From Thermoleophilia bacterium (GTDB lineage: Bacteria > Actinomycetota > Thermoleophilia > Gaiellales > JAICJC01): a stretch of 59,449 bases of DNA. The stretch is taken from assembly GCA_025927685.1 (NCBI GenBank), contig JAICKX010000006.1, positions 1 through 59,449 on the forward strand, written 5' to 3'. Position 1 is the stretch's first letter; each line of letters starts with the position of its first letter. Below the pieces are notes generated by a model. That model was not told the DNA's origin, made no database searches, and saw only the letters and a program-made list of their open reading frames with translations. A program made the position numbers and the translations under genes. Below, in pieces: positions 59,125 through 59,449 of the stretch.

Positions 59125-59449
59125 TCACCGAGGCGGGTCGATGCGCCGCCGCAGGCGGGCGCCCGCGCGTTCCACCTCGCCCAGCGCAGTGCTCGCCAGC
59201 TCGCGGCGGGAGGCGCCGTCGAGGAAGCGAAGCCGTGTCCACTCCACCGCCACGCGGCCGATGGTGCGGGTCGCGGCGCGGCGCTTCGGGTCGAGCATCC
59301 AGACGGTCCCCATCAGCGCCGCCCGGCGGCCGGTGCGCGTGCGCCCGCCCGGCATTCGTGCCCCGACGACGTCTGCGATCAGGAGCTGGACGACCTCTCT
59401 CTGTGCCAGCTCCGCCACCCCCGTGTGCGCGAAGCGCAGCTGCCGGTTC
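59125..59449 (-). CDS. Unknown protein, 5' end cut by window edge
   Basis: The frame is open from the right edge of the window to the stop at 59125, at least 107 residues. Visible sequence is basic and helical (VAELAQREVVQLLIADVVGA; DPKRRAATRTIGRVAVEW; RRELASTALGEVERAGARLR). I do not recognise it. A GTG at 59418 could be an internal start, but the frame continues sensibly upstream (RQLRFAHTG). Confidence 0.5.
   Translation of the reverse strand, partial: NRQLRFAHTGVAELAQREVVQLLIADVVGARMPGGRTRTGRRAALMGTVWMLDPKRRAATRTIGRVAVEWTRLRFLDGASRRELASTALGEVERAGARLRRRIDPPR

Overview
The window is about 59 kb of high-GC (roughly 70%) DNA with dense, short-spaced genes, many GTG starts and several genes that appear to be transcribed without a leader. 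Gene content (single-domain CheY and PilZ proteins, a DUF2630 protein, a YpfJ-type zinc peptidase, a CxxC protein of a kind I recall from Gaiellales/Solirubrobacterales) suggests an actinobacterium, probably class Thermoleophilia. That placement is inference; no rRNA or tRNA gene is present to test it.

Layout. 0-4.2 kb: end of a flagellar filament region (fliD, flaG and a TPR glycosyltransferase), with two excellent sigma-28 promoters (TAAA-N15-GCCGAATA and TAAA-N15-GCCGATAA). 4.3-6.3 kb: 2-oxoacid dehydrogenase E1 alpha and beta. 6.5-18.3 kb: a membrane diguanylate cyclase, polyphosphate kinase, 6-phosphogluconolactonase, a PilZ-HEAT-glycosyltransferase operon whose last two genes carry five lesions, a CheY-like regulator, galactokinase, an ABC-F ATPase and a CBS protein. 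18.3-25.6 kb: acyl-CoA ligase, cupins, an IS5 remnant, a CxxC protein, methyltransferase, a decayed cupin-TPR gene, a LysE exporter, a Tat-exported esterase and a CAP protein.

25.7-35.4 kb is the most interesting part. Seven tightly packed minus-strand genes start from one promoter (TTGACA, 17 bp spacer) whose -35 box lies inside a perfect CGGCGA-N7-TCGCCG palindrome. In transcription order they encode a plant-type fatty acid alpha-dioxygenase, a small membrane protein, a GMC oxidoreductase, a DUF4331 protein, a TPR protein, a patatin-like phospholipase and a small exported protein. The order suggests lipid hydrolysis coupled to alpha-oxidation of the released fatty acids, that is, a bacterial oxylipin-type operon. 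Around it are a sulfatase, a second patatin on a large multi-pass membrane protein (37-40 kb), a cytochrome P450/alcohol dehydrogenase operon and a divergent membrane protein/fatty acid desaturase operon (40-45.7 kb), so about 20 kb is devoted to lipid or hydrophobic substrate chemistry.

45.7-59.4 kb: acetamidase/formamidase, a MoaD/ThiS-like protein, a decayed flavin-binding PPOX gene, OsmC, a second animal-type heme peroxidase, two small exported proteins of one family, a 1-Cys peroxiredoxin, an exported HAF-repeat protein, an alpha/beta hydrolase, a cysteine dioxygenase-like enzyme divergent from a ureohydrolase, DUF2630, a prolyl aminopeptidase-like enzyme, a membrane protein with four PATTxGGA repeats, a zinc peptidase and a partial unknown gene. 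Three separate genes (IS5 transposase, cupin-TPR, PPOX) have lost an internal segment as well as their frame, so gene decay is visible across the window, unless some of these are assembly errors.
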